Made by a program: the position numbers and the translations under genes. DNA of 64,000 bases. Origin: Agelas oroides (taxonomy: Eukaryota > Porifera > Demospongiae > Agelasida > Agelasidae). The notes beneath the pieces are model-generated. The model ran no database searches. It was not told where the DNA came from and was given only the letters and a program-made list of their open reading frames with translations. Below, in pieces: positions 1-12,300 of the stretch. Where the stretch lies: assembly GCA_949130485.1 (NCBI GenBank), contig OX422192.1, positions 4,100,085 through 4,164,084 of the forward strand, read 5' to 3'. Every line of letters begins with the position of its first letter. Position 1 is the first letter of the stretch.

Positions 1-2499
1 TTTTCTACCGCATGCGAGAGTGGCACATACCACTAGCGGACATAAACTAAGTAAAAACCTTTATACTTCAAAATATATCAACTTAATCCGGAAAGGTGAG
101 TGATGGAGGAAGCGAATTATTCATGGTTGTTCAACAGCAAACTCAATTTTTACATTGTACATCTACACTGTAGGAAACATGAAATATGACTTATAGGCCT
201 TGCTTGGTGAATGTACATTAGCAACTCTAGTAACATTACAGAGGTACATACTGTGGCATTATGCTTCGAGATCTCAAAACACTGATGGCCCCTTCGATTC
301 CTAGAGAGCCACTGCAATGTGCTCACCTCTCATACGTCACACATGATGGTTAATCTCTGATTAATCACTCGTGATTACAGTTTAATAACTATGCATTACA
401 TATCTAATAATTGGTGATACAACAATTGAATACTGCACATATAAATCTGAATATGCAGGTTAGAAAAAGAGCTAAATTCAATGGAATCCTAGCAAGGAAC
501 AAAGAGATTCTGCAATATTTCTCTGTAGCTACTTATACACACATGCAACAGGGACAAAAACTTGGGAAATATTTACTTACATTTGAATCTGCAGAACCCA
601 CAATTTCCCTATCAGCTAGCATAGGGTCATAGAGAAATGCTTTTTACTGGTAAATATAAAATTGATAGCAAAAGTACAATACCATCCCATAAAATTTGCA
701 CATCTCAAAATAGTGCATTATATTGCTCAATGTACTGTATCTCAATTGCTTACAATACTGTCATGTGTTTACTTGTAGACAGCAACTGCTGAGTATCATT
801 TATGTTGTCATGTAGAACTTGTTCATAGTCCTAGTAACATGTGGCCATGCATTTGGGATTCAGTTAGCATCACACAGAGGTGATAAATGTAAAAGCAATC
901 AGCCATGAGCTATATATACAGTGCATTAGCGTACAAAATGCACTGTTCTTAGGTTCACAAATAGCATAGGCACCTCTGCTATGGAACGCATATTTAGTTT
1001 TGCTTAATTATTAGGCATGTGTTTACTTGTATTATAGGCAGCTGATGTTTGCATTTTGTGCAACTCTCAATTATTGTGTTGTCATGTAGAACTTGCTTTA
1101 CTGATAATATGGCCATACATTTGATTAGCTAGTCAGTGCTGTTGACTGTGAAACTCCACCATGATGCCAGCAAATGATCACACATATAAGTCTGAGTGAC
1201 TGATGACCTTAAATGCTCCATCCACTCAAAATCGGTAAAAAAATTGCAGACACCTGCGCTCAAACCCAGCAGTGTACATTCTGGAACACAAACAAACCTA
1301 CAGAATCTATTGTTTTGGTCTCTAATTGTGTTTTAGCGATGTAACTGTACTGTGTCCTAGCTAATTGGCCTGCCAGGCACATGATAGTATACCGTTATTA
1401 AGGGAGAGAGCAGTTGCGATACCTAGACATATAGATTAGTATAACAGATTTTTTTGTAAGTACCATAAGGCTGCAATTTGTTGATTTTTAGTTTCTCATC
1501 AGGTGCTTCCCCTGCACACAATGCAGGCAGGAGGGTATTACCATTGTTCATCCAACAGATATTTCTCACAAGAGAAGTTGACAATCGTGATGGCAAGATG
1601 ATTGTCGCTCATTGTCTGCTATTACCTTTTACTAAATTTTGGTAAGGTATGTGTTCACTGTACACAAAAAAAAAAGCATTGTGTATAGCCTTAATCCTGA
1701 CCCAAAGCACCCCCTCCCTTGAAGTTTTGATGACCTGTATACGCAGCTTCATATATATAATGAATATTCGAGAAAGATCCTAAAATTATGAGTTAATTGC
1801 GTCCATCAGGTTAGTTGTACTCAGCTACAGGTTAGCTGTAAAAAGTATGTTAGCCTCCTTTCCATGCTCCTCTCTCTTGTTGCATACTAGTATGCAGATG
1901 GGAAGAACCTGGGGTGTGACTAAATGCTGTCTCTTACGTATTTTACTGAATAGAGACCATAGTTTGGACTCTGCTGATTCTGTCTGCCGAGAGTTTAATT
2001 TGAAAAAAAAGGTAGCGTAGTTTCACATAGCCAAACTTTCCAGTGAGAATCTGGCTGTGTGAGTAGGGGCAGCATGCCTCCAGACTTCCCCTACCTCCTA
2101 TCCACCCACCTTCCATTCACCCCTATTGTCCGACATCACCGGATTAGTTCCTCCACACACAGGGTTTACCCCCTGCAAAAGGGCCAGAGAAAATCAGGTG
2201 CCTTCTGCACATCATAAATTATGACCAAAACTGCAAAAGAGTGTATAATAAGTTATGTGCACCGTTAATGACCTACCAGTTCGTACCTGCTCATACTCAT
2301 AATTGGCTGCAAATAGCTAACTAGATACGAGGTCTTTTACCTGTTGTGGAGCCTACAGTCTGCCTGCAGTGCCGCGAGTGTTTTCCACAATTTGCTAGCG
2401 GATACCGTGGGACGTGAACGCGGATTAACGGACTTGTGGTGACGTAATGTTTATTTGGGAGTCCCGCCCACATATTTCTGGTTAATACCACTTGCGAGA
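1..2499. other. No gene recognised
   Basis: AT-rich non-coding DNA. A loose direct repeat links 760-860 and 1015-1130 (CATGTGTTTACTTGTA... TTGTCATGTAGAACTTG). Short frames such as 411-632 have no recognisable content. Confidence 0.5.
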
Positions 2500-5012
2500 T
2501 ACAGGGAGACCCAGAGGAGGTCCGACACGCTTACGGACGTGCACGGAACTCCGTATCACGTATGGTAAGTGAACATTGAAAGATCAACGTGGCGACCGCT
2601 CTCGAAGTCCGTTTTTGCACCTGTCCTGTCGCGCGAACTAGAGCCTGTAGGAGCACCATACTCGGTTCGTGGATAGTTGAGACGGGACCCTACTGCTCCT
2701 GTGTGTCTGTGGCGCTGGGGTGTCAAAACTTCGCAGCAAGAGCGAGCTAAACCCGGAGCGTGATTAACATGACCTGGAGGACAGTACTTTGAGCAGTTGT
2801 AGCTCCATAACGCAACGGGCTATGAAGCTCGGACTTGCGTTGGATGAAAGTAGAAACACGGCTGATTCCAGTGATGTGCATTTGTGGGGGTGACACCCCC
2901 ATTGGTTTTGGAGCTACAGAGCTTTGAAAGTTGACAAGATTTGGGAAATGTAAAAATAGGCTCCAATTTAGGAGCTCATATCTTCCGGTCAGATTATGCT
3001 ATCGTGACAGAACTTACACCAAAATGAAGCCCTTTCCATGTACGTTGTGATGATCTTCACATTGTTGGTGACACCCCATGCAGATTTGGAGTAATCCAGC
3101 TTTGTAGTTGACTATAATTGTGAAAGACGTAAATCTGGGTAAAATTCAATCACCTGTATCTCCTCAACAAAGAAGGCAGTGGTGATGGGACTCACACCAA
3201 AACGATGCACATTCTATATACTTTCCAATGATATCCATATTACTGGTGACATCCCATACAAATTTGGAGCTATACACCTTTGAAGTCAAGTATGTTTGTG
3301 CAATATCAAAATATGGGTAAAATATAGGAGCCCATATCTTCCGGTCAGATTATGCTGTTGTGACAGAACTTGCACCAAAATGGAGCCCTGTCCATGTACT
3401 TTGTGATGATCTCCACATTGTTGGTGACACCCCATACAGATTTGGAGTAATCCAGCTTTGAAGTTGACTATAATTATGAAAGACGGTAAAGTTCAATCAC
3501 CCGTATCTCCTCAACGAAGAAGACAGTGGTGATGGGACTCCCACCAGAAGCACATTCTGTATACTTTCTGATGATATTCAGATTTTCTGTGACATATCAT
3601 AGAAATTTGAAGCCATCTTGCTCAGAAGTCATGTGAAATTTTGCTGATAAAAATAAACATCTCTGAGGACAGTGATGGGACATACACCAAAGATGCACAT
3701 TCTATGTACTTTCTGGTGATACCTACCCATAGTGGTTTATTTTTGGAGCTTTGATTTTGAAAGTATTATCTACTCAAATATAGCCAACAATGTGAAAGTG
3801 ATAATATAATTATACTTTCTGATATCGATGATTCCACTTTCATTGCGACACTCTATTAATAGCCTCTCATTCTCATGCCTTCTCCACATCAAACGTTAGT
3901 CATTTCCAGTGTGCAAACAAATGGAGAAGGCCTGAGGTAATATGCTGGAGGCAGGGAAGGCATACAAATGAGGTCATTTCATTAGAGCATGGTTTGATTG
4001 CAGTAAGTTTACACATATGCATTCTGGTGAATACCACATAGAAATTTGTCAATAGGTTAAGTCTCATGCATCATGGATGCACTGTCCTCCAAGATATAGG
4101 TAGTTCAAAGTTTCACAAACATAGTTGACTTCTTAACCATTTGGATGAGTCCCATCACTTCTGTCTCTTTTTCAGAAGATATACGCTGTCAGGTGGTTAA
4201 ATTTTACCCATATTCAGATATTGCACTAACATGGTTGACCTCAAAGCTCTAAACCTTCATGGGATGTCACCAACAATATGGATATCATCAGAAAGTATAT
4301 AGAATGTGCATCGTTTTGGTGTGAGTCCCATCACCATTGCCTTCTTTGTTGAGGAGATACGGGTGATTGAATTTTACCCAGATTTACGTCTTTCACAATT
4401 ATAGTCAACTACAAAGCTGGATTACTCCAAATCTGCATGGGGTGTCACCAACAATGTGAAGATCATCACAAAGTACATGGAAAGGGCTTCATTTTGGTGT
4501 AAGTTCTGTCACGATAGCATAATCTGACCGGAAGATATGAGCTCCTAAATTGCATGGAGCCTATTTTTACATTTCCCAAATCTTGTCAACTTTCAAAGCT
4601 CTGTAGCTCCAAAACCAATGGGGGTGTCACCCCCACAAATGCACATCACTGGAATCAGCCGTGTTTCTACTTTCATCCAACGCAAGTCCGAGCTTCATAG
4701 CCCGTTGCGTTATGGAGCTACAACTGCTCAAAGTACTGTCCTCCAGGTCATGTTAATCACGCTCCGGGTTTAGCTCGCTCTTGCTGCGAAGTTTTGACAC
4801 CCCAGCGCCACAGACACACAGGAGCAGTAGGGTCCCGTCTCAACTATCCACGAACCGAGTATGGTGCTCCTACAGGCTCTAGTTCGCGCGACAGGACAGG
4901 TACAAAAAACGGACTTCGAGAGCGGTCGCCACGTTGATCTTCCAATGTTCACTTCGTGATACGGAGTTCCGTGCACGTCCGTAAGCGTGTCGGACCTCCT
5001 CTAAGGGAGACC
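2500..5012. repeat. 2.5-kb palindrome with 178-bp tandem repeats in its arms
   Basis: The left arm (about 2500-3300) is the reverse complement of the right arm (about 4200-5012), with symmetry centre near 3757. For example GCGTGTCGGA at 4985 mirrors TCCGACACGC at 2521. The inner half of each arm is a tandem repeat: GGTGACA(C/T)CCCAT starts at 2889, 3067, 3245 and 3423, a 178-bp period, with alternate monomers more alike (358-bp higher-order unit). The outer part is unique and GC-richer. Probably a foldback element or an inverted duplication; the arms could pair into a very long hairpin. Confidence 0.85.
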
Positions 5013-5159
5013 CATCCAAATTTTCGAAGGTGAGTTGGATTACTGTGCGAGGGCTGACTAACAAGCCAGGCTTTTCACAGAACAGAGAGACCAGCTCACA
5101 GACAGCAGAGGCTAGTTGGAGGCCAGCTGGAGGCCGCACTTAACCTGTCAGTCCCCCAT

Positions 5160-5700
5160 ACTTGATAGTAGCTGCCCCGTGAGGAGATGACAAATGGCTG
5201 TATGACAAGCTATTCGGCAAACACCCTCTCTCAGTAGTCGTCTCATATAGGACTGGTGTATAAAGCTACACCATAGTCAGTGGGAGGATTGCAATGTGTG
5301 GGGGTTGAGCCACAGATAATATATGACCTTCGGATATATACATAGGTTATGTATTAGGCCAGGCAAACCAGATTTATTGTTTCGCATCAGTGCCCACTTC
5401 GTCTGAGACCTGCTGCCTCAACTGTTATTATCGCATTACAAGCAATGACACGCCCATTTTTAATGGCCGTAGCACCATGGATTTGTCAGGAGTATATAGC
5501 ATATGCTAGTAATGAATTATGAATAATGATTGCCCCCACGCACGCAAATTGAGTAAGTGGCTGCCCAGGAGATGACAAATGGCTATATGACAAACTGTTC
5601 AGCAAACACCCTCTCTCAGAAGTTGTCTCATGTAGGACTGGTGTATAAAGCTACGTGCATAGTCTGTGGGAGGATTGCAATGTGTGGGGGTTGAACCTAG
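5160..5700. repeat. Direct duplication, two ~145-bp copies
   Basis: 5166-5310 and 5558-5697 share GGAGATGACAAATGGCT through GGATTGCAATGTGTGGGGGTTGA, ~390 bp apart. The intervening stretch (CAGGCAAACCAGATTTATTGTTTCGCATCAG in part, and the CACGCACGCAAATTGAG stretch) also occurs in the hAT MITE at 49044-49423, so this is part of a dispersed family. Confidence 0.65.
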
Positions 5701-6102
5701 GGTTGTGTATACAGCTTGGGTATGAGGCTAATTATGTGTGCAATGGATCAAATTCCTTACCGGGTCTTGTCCACGATATTAGCACTACTAGCTAGCAACA
5801 CTGGCAGGTGACAACACCTGACCGTGGCACATACACAACAGCACTCAAGAAAGAACGATGGAAAAAGCAGAGTGCATGGACTAGCTAGGGAGTGATATCC
5901 AATGGTCAGAAGTGCTCATCATGAGGAGTGGTAGCTAACAAATTGGCAGCTGACATGCAATGATGCCTTATCATGGCACATATAGTCTTCTAGTAGTTTC
6001 ATCCTTCATTTCCTGTAAGGCTTTTATACATGCACAAAATATGGTAGCACTAGTTATAATTGTTACTGTTTTTGATTGAATGTACTGACCACCATCTTTT
6101 AG

Positions 6103-6391
6103 GTTTCCTTGGACTGGTAACCTGGATCCGATTACCATGGGTCACGACCTGGAGACACGGCAATACAGAATCAGTATGATGTGTGCTCTTCGGAGGGTCT
6201 CTGTTTACTCTCGGTCATGCATTGTACAATGGGAGCTGCTTCAGCTTGCGCTGGCCACTCTGGGAACTGCCCTAGCTCTCTACTACCTCGTGGTGTGTCT
6301 CTCCCTGCTGATGGTACAGGAGATCCTACTGTCTATGTTAGTGCTGGTGATGGTGTGCACCTGCCTGAGTGTGATACTAAGACCGTGGAAG
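6103..6391 (+). CDS. NLR exon 1: 5' UTR end plus first hydrophobic leader
   Basis: A pyrimidine-rich acceptor ends at 6102, the start codon at 6137 lies in a strong Kozak context (ATTACCATGG), and a GTAGGT donor follows 6391. The 85 coding codons end in phase 0, which matches the phase-0 start of the next exon at 6540. The start (MG.D.ET) and the W(E/D)..LQL.L.TLG stretch resemble the next exon, so the two look like duplicates. About residues 33-80 are strongly hydrophobic and could form one or two membrane segments or a signal anchor. The 2A motif is absent from this copy, although a shifted frame around 6346-6372 (AGDGVHLPE) may be its remnant. It may be a used alternative first exon or a decayed duplicate; sequence alone does not settle which. 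Confidence 0.5.
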
Positions 6392-9300
6392 GTAGGTGTT
6401 GGCTTGATGTGTAATACCATCATCAATAAAGTTTTGTGCCCTGGGAGTGATTCAAACTGTTTCCTCTCCACATCATGTACAATCAACAGATAATTATAAT
6501 GGACATGTTCATGAGCAGTAGTCTTACCTTCCTCTGCAGGATACCTTGTCACAAAGATCCCATGTGACATGTACCTTCCCCTCCCCCACCATGGGTACTG
6601 ACCAGGAGACGACTAGGAACAAACTCTGTACTGGAGAGTGGGACCACCTCCAGCTTGGGCTGACCACTCTGGGGAGAGTCTACCTGCCAGTGTACATCTT
6701 CTTGCTGCTACTACAGGCCGGGGATGTGGAAAGAAACCCTGGCCCTACACCTGGTAAATGATTGTAAATTTTGAAGCCTATATGCAGGATAATGAGGATA
6801 TCTACATGTAGTATGCAGGATTTCTAAGCTATAACACTACACACCTTTACTGTTGTGTGACTGCATCATTTTGTAGAAACTAACCTCCTGACTCAGTACA
6901 TTCCCCATTATGTGTCAACTATTATAGTCTGTTGAAGTCCTCATACTTGAAGCTTGTATAACTGTACACACTTTACTATGCTTCAATATAGTGTAGCTTT
7001 CAAGGAGGCTAGAGTGAGGAATTTCCCAAACTTTGCTATTCTGGAGGTCAGCGACTCTAGTACCATAGTGTCCCGCAAATACGCCGCCCCCCCCTTTTGC
7101 AACCTTAGCCTTAGTACAAAGCACAGGGGGGGCTTATACGCGGGAAGCAACATTTTCTCTCGTGATTACGCCCTCCCTCGATCGAAAAATGTTTAGCGGT
7201 TCTGTGGATGCTGGCTTCGTTCTTGCACTGCCATTCCACCACGGAGACCTTGAACCGTGTCCATCGTTGCTGCGAGCGGTCCGCGTTTGTGGTAAACACT
7301 TTAACAGTAGACAGCCGAGTGGCTTAAATAAACTTAATATTTCGACTTCGGGATGAGTCTTCTTCAGTACTGTCACTCAGGATCACTGTCATAGTTTTCA
7401 CAGGTTTGTCCTTTCAGCAGACTGTACTTCTGACACCACTCGCAAACACGCTTGCGATCGATCGAGAAATGTTTAACGGTTCTGTGGATGCTGGCTTCAT
7501 TCTTGTGCTGCCATTCCACCATGGAGGCCTTGAACCTGACTGTGTAAGAGTTTTGACGAGGGATAAAAATACCCCTGCAAGACTTTGCGCTAAAAATGCA
7601 GGGGTGGCTTATGCGTGAGGGGGGGCGTATTTGCAGGACACTACGGTATATATATCAACGTGGCTACCTTTTTAACGTACAGCACGTCTTTGATATTGTC
7701 AGATCACTAGCTGTATGTCATAAGCATGCTAATCATTGCTCTGAAGAGCCATGTCATCCATTGACCGATTGACAACAGACTGCATTTGTCAAACATACAA
7801 TTAATTTTCATTGATAATTTACAGGTACGCTGTTTCCTTGTTGCTGTGACATAACACTTTTGTTTAGAGAGTTCATTTTATTTCTGGAAGACCTAAAGGC
7901 ATGTTATAATGTATGTCACAGCCTATTTGTACCATCTCATTGAGTACAACATACACTAGTTGCCAAATGCCTTAGCATGAGGCACATATAATCGTGCAGC
8001 TGTGGTGGGGGTGCGAGTGAGGTCTCAGCCTAAGGTTGTACTTGTATGTTTGTATATATGCATATCGGGTTTACAGTCAAAGTATACGACTTTTGTGTTA
8101 TTTTGTGTATCCCACTACCACATGCATGCACTCTTTGCGACAAACTCCATTTACAAGACAATTACCTTTCTGTATGGCAGAGAAGTACATAAGACAACAG
8201 GAGACTTGTACACTAACAGCTACGTGATACACTTCTCGATGGTATGTGATAAACTTCCCTAACCAGTCTAGCTTGTGATACACCAAGGGGTGGTCACTCC
8301 CTTTAGCACCATATTAACAGAAGCGACTGGGGTTACAATGTGGTCATGAAGTCACTGGAGATTTTTTGGTGTGGTCACAGGGTCACGAGGGCTTTGTCAT
8401 GACTGTTGTAAGGGTCACTGAGCAATGCAGAGTGAAATTCTTACACTATGTGAAATTTAGGCAACACAAATTTTGACCCCAGTCGCAGCTGTTAATATTG
8501 TACTAATGGGAGTGACCACTCCTTGTACACTTCTCGTACCCATGTCTAGTAGCTGGAGGCTTGCATAACCAGACTCAACCCAAGGTCTGGCCACATAAGA
8601 CGAGGCAGGCATAAAAAAGCATCACTGTAGAGAGACTCCTCAATGAAGGCGAGCTTGCTGTTTCCTCAATCTCCCTCCATTTGCTAGACCATGTCTATTC
8701 CCACTGTCCTATACTATCACAGAAGGCCAACTAAGTTGTTTCCACATCTGTGTGAGGCATGATGCACCTTCATATACCTAGTACTTTGCTAAAGTTGACA
8801 CACTGCTAAAGTAACTGAGAGTAGCTGCTTTGTATAGTGGCTGGAATCACAGTTTTATGCAGTGGTGGTGGAAGGCACTTCAGAGTGGGAGGGTTGAATG
8901 GTACCTGCATGCATAAACATTCAGTAGCTAGGGAGATCTGGGAGCATGTCTCGTCTTCCCTTCCCCCTCTTCCTACTCCTCTGGGAAATGTTTTGAAATT
9001 AGATGGCCTGAGATCACTTCTTAGGCACTTTTGGACCACAATTGCCGCTATAGGGTCTTTCCTTCATAGTTCCTGATAAGTAGGACTCTGGTTTATATGT
9101 AGCTACATGGATAAATGCATGGTGAGATGATTAGCTAGTCTGTTTTATGGACATGAAATAATATAGACACGCAAGCCTGTATGCTTAACTTCAACCTTCT
9201 CTAAAGATCTAAATAGAGACTGAAGCCTCTATGCTTAACTTCAACTTTAAGAATCAGACAGTTCAATGTGTGACACCACACACCTGCCCAACTGGAGGTG

Positions 9301-12300
9301 CTATCCCCCTCATCTCTGGAAAGTTGAGGAGGTGGGATCAAGCCTCCTCTGCCCCACCTCCTCTCCCTGTCCACCACCTATGTTATATTCTGAACTAAGT
9401 ACCAATTTTAATCTATCAAAGTGAAACAAGCTGATTTCAACAAGGAGATTGAGAGGCCTTTTCAGAGGAATCATGTAATTTTGTGCTAAGACTGTTGTGT
9501 TAATGCCACAATAAGGGAGAGGTTTTGTCTTCTGTATTTATCCTAGATAACAGCCTGTCATCTATTTGTGCACTAAATGACACAAAGATACTTGATACAG
9601 AAAGGAGAGTAGGTTTTGGTCACCATGTGTCAGGACCTGGTTGGCTATTTCTTGTTGTATACATTGTGGTCAGCGTAGATTTCCCCACAGAAGAAAAGCC
9701 TGGCAAAAGAGAAGGATTTTCTGATTGGTACTGTAGGCAAGCAATCCAGCAAAATCCATTAAATTACTTTACTAGAAACATAATTATGTCTAAATACAGT
9801 CATTCAAATTTACAAAATGATATGGTGTGAATAGTACTTAACTCTTTAACCACCGTAGGCTATTCACTTGATGTCTCTTTTAGGCTATGGATACCTTCTG
9901 TGGTCCGTATTTCCACTTCTGCTTGGAGCTAGTGCTGGAAACTTGAGCCAAAGCTCCTTTGACACATTCTCTGTGGGTGCATGACCCTAACCACAACCAC
10001 TCATTAGCGAGCTTTCGATGGTCAGGGCTTTCTGACCAGCCTGACTAAAAACTGCCTACAGATCTGGAAATGGTGCCCTACAAGGGGAGAGGAGTGGTTT
10101 CTGTGCCCATTTGCTCTAACAAGATGAGAAATGGTCCAGCCAGTGCCGACCAAGGCTGTTCTACAGCCAGTCAAGGCAGCTGCCATGTGCACGGCATGTC
10201 TTGAATATGCACACCCATTCCACCTTTTTTGCTACAGCAAAACCCATCTTCGAAACGGATTGCACCAACTGATAAATAGTCAGACGACGTCAAATGCATT
10301 ATCAGTTGTTAAAGGGTAAACCTCTTTTGGATGTGAAATATTCTTCCACTATTGAACTGCTAGTGCAAATCTTGTGTGTTTCTTTTGTTGTTCTCCACAT
10401 GCAGTACCAATGGCAGACCTTGCAAAGCTAACACACCTTCCAGTGACTGCCAAGTGGCAGAGTCTCGGTCTCAAACTGGGTGTGCCTCCTGACCAACTGG
10501 ACACCATTCAAAGCAACTGTGCTCATTATCCTGACCACACCAATCAATGTCTGACCAATATGTTTGAGTGGTGGTTGAGAAACAGTTGTCAGTCCACCTA
10601 TGAAAGTCTTGCCACGGCACTTAATGCTATAGGCAGGAGGGATCTTGCATTGAAAGTTTGTCAAGAAAACAGTAAGTGAGTATATGTATTTGGGATACCG
10701 TAGAAACTTGGTTAGTAGGTGTATACAGCTATTAAGAGTTATGCATAACTTTAAATAAATAAGTGCATGCTTTCTTCCTGTTGTTATACATATTACTTAT
10801 TTGGCACATCTGCTTGTTGCATGTAACAATAAAATGTGAGTGCATGCAGCACAAAGTCAAAGTTGTCACCGAGTTGATGAAGGTGCCCCACTCGCTAGCA
10901 CCCTGCCCTCCCAAGCTAGCCTTGATGCTAAATCTTGCACAGTAGCTAACTCCCTTCACAAGACACACAGCGAAATCGTCATTATCATTTCTCAGGGCCC
11001 TCCTCACATTACAAAACCTCACCAATGGTTACGGGACCATACTCTCCTGTGTATAGAGTTACCTCAGCTCTTGTGTGTATACACAGCACTTTGTTGAGCT
11101 CAGGTACCTGCAATATGGTAAATAAACAACTAATACGTGCACACTGTATACAACAAGTACAAGCACCTGTTAACCAGTACCTGCAGTTCGTAAAAAGGTA
11201 GTGCTGATCTGCAAGTGTAGCCATACTTGTTCAGTGGCGGAATTAAATTTGGCGGCTAAGTTGCCAATCACCAAACTGTCAAATTACATTTTCTGTCAAT
11301 TTGTGCTATACGGTATTCTAGTTCCTAACTTTGCAAACATGATGCACCCAGCCTGCAGATACTTATATGCTGAAGATCTCTTGGACATTCTTCTCACACA
11401 GTATATGTTCAATAGATACAGTACTCTCCTCTGTTATTAATAGTTATGAACTTCAGACATTCCCTTTTATATATGTACCTCTTTAGATCTCAGCATGATA
11501 CCTGAAACAGCTCCTTCAGCAAGCAACAGTGACCTTCCTGTTAATAGGTATGCAGAGTACCTCAAATCGAAGTACACTTGTAAAACACTACTTGAGGATG
11601 AAAAAAGGCAGTATGCATCCAAAACAGGAACAAAGTACATAAACCTGGCTGTTGTTAGAAAAGACAATATAGACAAATCAGAAATGGACAAATTTACTGA
11701 GGCCACCATACATGGCAATGTTGATGATATACTGAAGAAGAAACAATCACTGGAACTTAGTGAGGTGGGTCGACTGGAAGACGGCTCCCTGGCCAGGTGT
11801 GTCCTAGTGCAGGGAGCTCCTGGGGTTGGAAAGACCACGATGGCATGGGAGCTGTGCAGACAGTGGGGAGGAGGGAAACTGCTCCAAGAATACTCCCTAC
11901 TAGTTCTACTGAAGCTAAGAGACAGTTGTGTGCAAAAGGCTACAGCTGTCACTGATCTGTTCTTTAATTCTGATCGCTACCTCCAGTCAGAGACAGCCAG
12001 AGAGGTCAGCCAGAGTCATGGGAATAGAACTGCATTCCTGTTAGAAGGTTATGATGAGCTTCCAGAAGAGATGCAAGAGAACTCCATATTTGCTCAAGTT
12101 ATCGATGGAGAGATCCTTCCAAAGGCTAGTGTCATTATCACAAGCCGTCCTTCAGCAAGTGATGTCCTATTTAAGCACTGCTGTCAGCAAAGCTACCAAC
12201 ATGTAGAAGTGCTAGGGTTCACAGACAAACAAACAAACAGCTATGTGAAGCAGAGTTTCGGTGATGAACAGTACCAGCATCAGTTTGAATCATATCTTGC

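Larger units (their letters stand above)
6754..10404 (+). other. NLR intron 2, with two small transposons
   Basis: A 3.65-kb phase-1 intron between the 2A exon and the Death exon. It holds the MITEs at 7063-7646 and 8284-8525 and a ~58-bp direct repeat near 9175-9250 (CTATGCTTAACTTCAAC). No further exon was recognised. Confidence 0.6.

Noticed and set aside
4770-5139. Overlapping minus-strand frames in the palindrome's right arm
   Set aside because: The left arm does not keep the same frames open, and nothing recognisable is encoded.
6181-6414. Alternative frame over the first leader exon as an independent gene
   Set aside because: The frame starting at 6137 has the Kozak start, matches the second leader exon and joins it in phase. 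The other frame was kept only as a possible trace of a lost 2A motif.
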